Shown here: in pieces, positions 9,016 through 10,438 of the stretch
Layout: every line of letters starts with the position of its first letter
Numbering within the stretch: position 1 is the stretch's first letter
NCBI GenBank assembly: GCA_011391185.1
Contig: JAABRB010000094.1
Coordinates: forward strand, 1-10,438
Source: Betaproteobacteria bacterium
GTDB taxonomy: Bacteria > Pseudomonadota > Gammaproteobacteria > Burkholderiales > SG8-39
Direction of reading: 5' to 3'
DNA: 10,438 nucleotides
Made by a program: the position numbers and the translations under genes
The notes under the pieces: model-generated
The model's input: the letters and a program-made list of their open reading frames with translations, nothing else
What the model was told of the DNA's origin: nothing
Databases searched by the model: none

Positions 9016-9950
9016 TGGGTCGCTCCGAGGTGCGTCAGGAAAGCACCTCCCGACGCAAGCTGGCTGCGACGCTTGCGCAGATCCGCAAAGCGCAGGATGG
9101 CGTCTGCGAGATCACCCCCCGTCGAGAGCTCGAGTGCGTCCACGCCCGCCTGCCGGAACGCGGACCGGAGTTCCTTCTCGCGCCGCTCGGCCACCGCGGC
9201 AAAGCGCTTCCTGAACTTGCGGTCGTGGGTGTCGACGAAGACCTGCTCGCCGGTCTCGGAATCCTGGATGACGAGCAGACCCAGGTCGGGCAGCTCCATC
9301 TCGAGCGGGTCATAGAGCCGCACGGCGACGATCTCGTGGCGCTGCGCGAGGCGCCCGAGCGGCTCGCCCCAGCCGGGCGTACTGATGAAATCCGACACGA
9401 TGAAGACGAGCGACCGCCGCGGAATGACCTGCAACGCGGTTTTCAGCAGGTCATCCAGCTTCGTGCCGGCCGAGGCTTTTGGCGCGGGCCGGGCGAGCAT
9501 CCGGTGCAGGATGTGCAGCACGTGACGTCGCCCGCCCTTGGCCGGGATGACCGTATCGACGTCGCTGCCATAGAGCAGGGCGCCGACGCGATTGCCGTGG
9601 CGCGTCAGGAGCCGCGCGAGCACCGTTACGAACTCGGCCGACACGGCCTGCTTCTTCACCTGTTCCGACCCGAAATCGACGGACGGGCTCAGATCGAGCA
9701 GGAACCAGGCGGTGACTTCGCGATCCTCGTTGTATTCCCGGACGTACGGCGTCTGCATGCGGGCCGTGACGTTCCAGTCGATGTGCCGGACGTCGTCGTT
9801 GTACTGGTACTCGCGCAGATCGGCGAGATCCAGCCCGAATCCGCGAAACAGGGTCCGGTAATCGCCCTGCAGCAGACCGTCCAGACGGCGGATGACCGTC
9901 CACTCCAGTCGCCGCAGGATGTTCTCAGCCGTGGGCGGCGACGCGGACAT
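9012..9950 (-). CDS. DUF58 domain protein of the MoxR/VWA module
   Basis: This 312-residue protein carries the DUF58 signature at residues 45-64: LREYQYNDDVRHIDWN followed by VTAR. Next comes a VWA-like fold beginning LLDLSPSVDFG (84-94), whose D-x-S-x-S resembles a metal-ion-dependent adhesion site. A later acidic motif is VSDF. There is no signal peptide or clear membrane helix, so it is probably cytoplasmic or peripheral. Genes of this family nearly always lie between moxR and VWA genes, as here, and the product is thought to work with the ATPase; its molecular role is not settled. ATG 9950 overlaps the 3' end of moxR by 26 bases and has GGAG 4 bases upstream, which is slightly close. The stop overlaps the batA start as ATGA, so translation of the three genes is probably coupled. 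Confidence 0.92.
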   Translation of the reverse strand: MSASPPTAENILRRLEWTVIRRLDGLLQGDYRTLFRGFGLDLADLREYQYNDDVRHIDWNVTARMQTPYVREYNEDREVTAWFLLDLSPSVDFGSEQVKKQAVSAEFVTVLARLLTRHGNRVGALLYGSDVDTVIPAKGGRRHVLHILHRMLARPAPKASAGTKLDDLLKTALQVIPRRSLVFIVSDFISTPGWGEPLGRLAQRHEIVAVRLYDPLEMELPDLGLLVIQDSETGEQVFVDTHDRKFRKRFAAVAERREKELRSAFRQAGVDALELSTGGDLADAILRFADLRKRRSQLASGGAFLTHLGATQ

Positions 9951-10438
9951 GGGTCTCCAGCGGTTTCTCGGGCGCCGGCATGTGCTGCAGGATGCGGTGG
10001 ACCAGCTGATCAGGCGATTGTCCGTCGGCGAGCGCCTCGTACGAAAGCACCAACCGGTGCCGCAGCACGTCGGGAACCAGGTCGATCACGTCCTCGGGCA
10101 GGACATAGTCGCGTCCACGCAGATAGGCCAGCGCGCGCCCGCCTTCGATGAGGTTGATGGAGGCGCGCGGGCTCGCGCCGAACGTGATGTAGCGCGACAT
10201 GTCGGCGATGCCGTACTGCTCGGGGTCGCGCGTTGCGGCTGTGAGCCGCACCGCATAGCGAATGAGCGCCGGATCGACGTACCCCTTGCGGCACTCGCGC
10301 TGGATCGCGGCCAGATCCTTGGGCGTGGCCACGGCCGAGACCGCCGCTTCGACACCGGTGACGCGCTCGACGATCACGAACTCCTCGTCCTCGCTCGGAT
10401 AACCGACGAGCACCTTCATCATGAACCGATCGACCTGC
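9925..10438 (-). CDS. moxR: MoxR-family AAA+ ATPase (C-terminal part; 5' end outside window)
   Basis: The frame is open to the window edge, with QVDRF encoded just upstream of the first visible Met codons. This corresponds to the family's AQ-DRF motif, a little before sensor 2 and the lid domain. About 170 residues are visible: MMKVLVGYP, a helical lid region, TRDPEQYGI, then the MoxR hallmark FGASPRASINLI with its arginine, followed by GRDYVLPEDV and VLRHRL. Walker A and B motifs must lie outside the window, so the visible Met codons are not the start. MoxR ATPases act as cytoplasmic chaperone-like machines partnered with VWA proteins; the order moxR, DUF58, batA is the standard arrangement. 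The 3' end overlaps the DUF58 gene by 26 bases. Confidence 0.93.
   Translation of the reverse strand, partial: QVDRFMMKVLVGYPSEDEEFVIVERVTGVEAAVSAVATPKDLAAIQRECRKGYVDPALIRYAVRLTAATRDPEQYGIADMSRYITFGASPRASINLIEGGRALAYLRGRDYVLPEDVIDLVPDVLRHRLVLSYEALADGQSPDQLVHRILQHMPAPEKPLETHVRVAAHG

Noticed and set aside
8641..10151. Plus-strand open frames opposite batA, DUF58 and moxR
   Set aside because: The minus-strand genes have clear family motifs and operon overlaps; the plus-strand translations show none.

Overview
The window is GC-rich (roughly two thirds G+C by eye), nearly all coding and packed into tight operons. Gram-negative features dominate: an inner-membrane/periplasm/outer-membrane efflux set and an outer-membrane lipoprotein. 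Protein flavour and base composition suggest a proteobacterium, most likely a betaproteobacterium (Burkholderiales/Rhodocyclales/Nitrosomonadales-like). That placement is an inference; no rRNA or phylogenetic marker is present. No tRNA, rRNA, CRISPR array, transposase or phage gene was seen.

Layout, left to right. (1) Bases 1-2095, plus strand: the 3' part of a glyoxalase II-type metallo-hydrolase, coupled by a GTGA stop/start overlap to a 463-residue crotonase-fold protein. The latter resembles the cofactor-independent dioxygenase DpgC rather than true enoyl-CoA hydratases. (2) Bases 2096-2193: a short intergenic region with two small palindromes, the likely control region of the next operon. 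(3) Bases 2194-6910, plus strand: a complete tripartite efflux operon of MacA-type adaptor, MacB-type ABC ATPase/permease and NodT-type outer-membrane factor lipoprotein, with essentially no spacing. (4) Bases 7019-7756, plus strand: a solitary family-3 solute-binding-like protein with a strong ribosome binding site but no signal peptide. (5) Bases 7757-7959: a gap between convergent genes, filled by a symmetric palindromic element with two 46-bp arms, each holding two smaller hairpins, plus an extra copy of the terminal hairpin. (6) Bases 7960-10438, minus strand: a MoxR AAA+ ATPase (5' end outside the window), a DUF58 protein and a BatA-like von Willebrand A membrane protein, in an overlapping operon.

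How the genes work together. MacA, MacB and the outer-membrane factor should form one ATP-driven export machine spanning both membranes. MoxR, DUF58 and BatA form the usual MoxR/VWA module, thought to act as a chaperone or maturation system at the inner membrane. The hydrolase and the DpgC-like protein are translationally coupled, so they may act in one pathway, but the substrate cannot be read from the sequence.

I see no clearly new multi-gene defence or mobile system. The items most worth following up are the DpgC-like enzyme outside any glycopeptide context, the symmetric repeat element, and the leaderless solute-binding-like protein.
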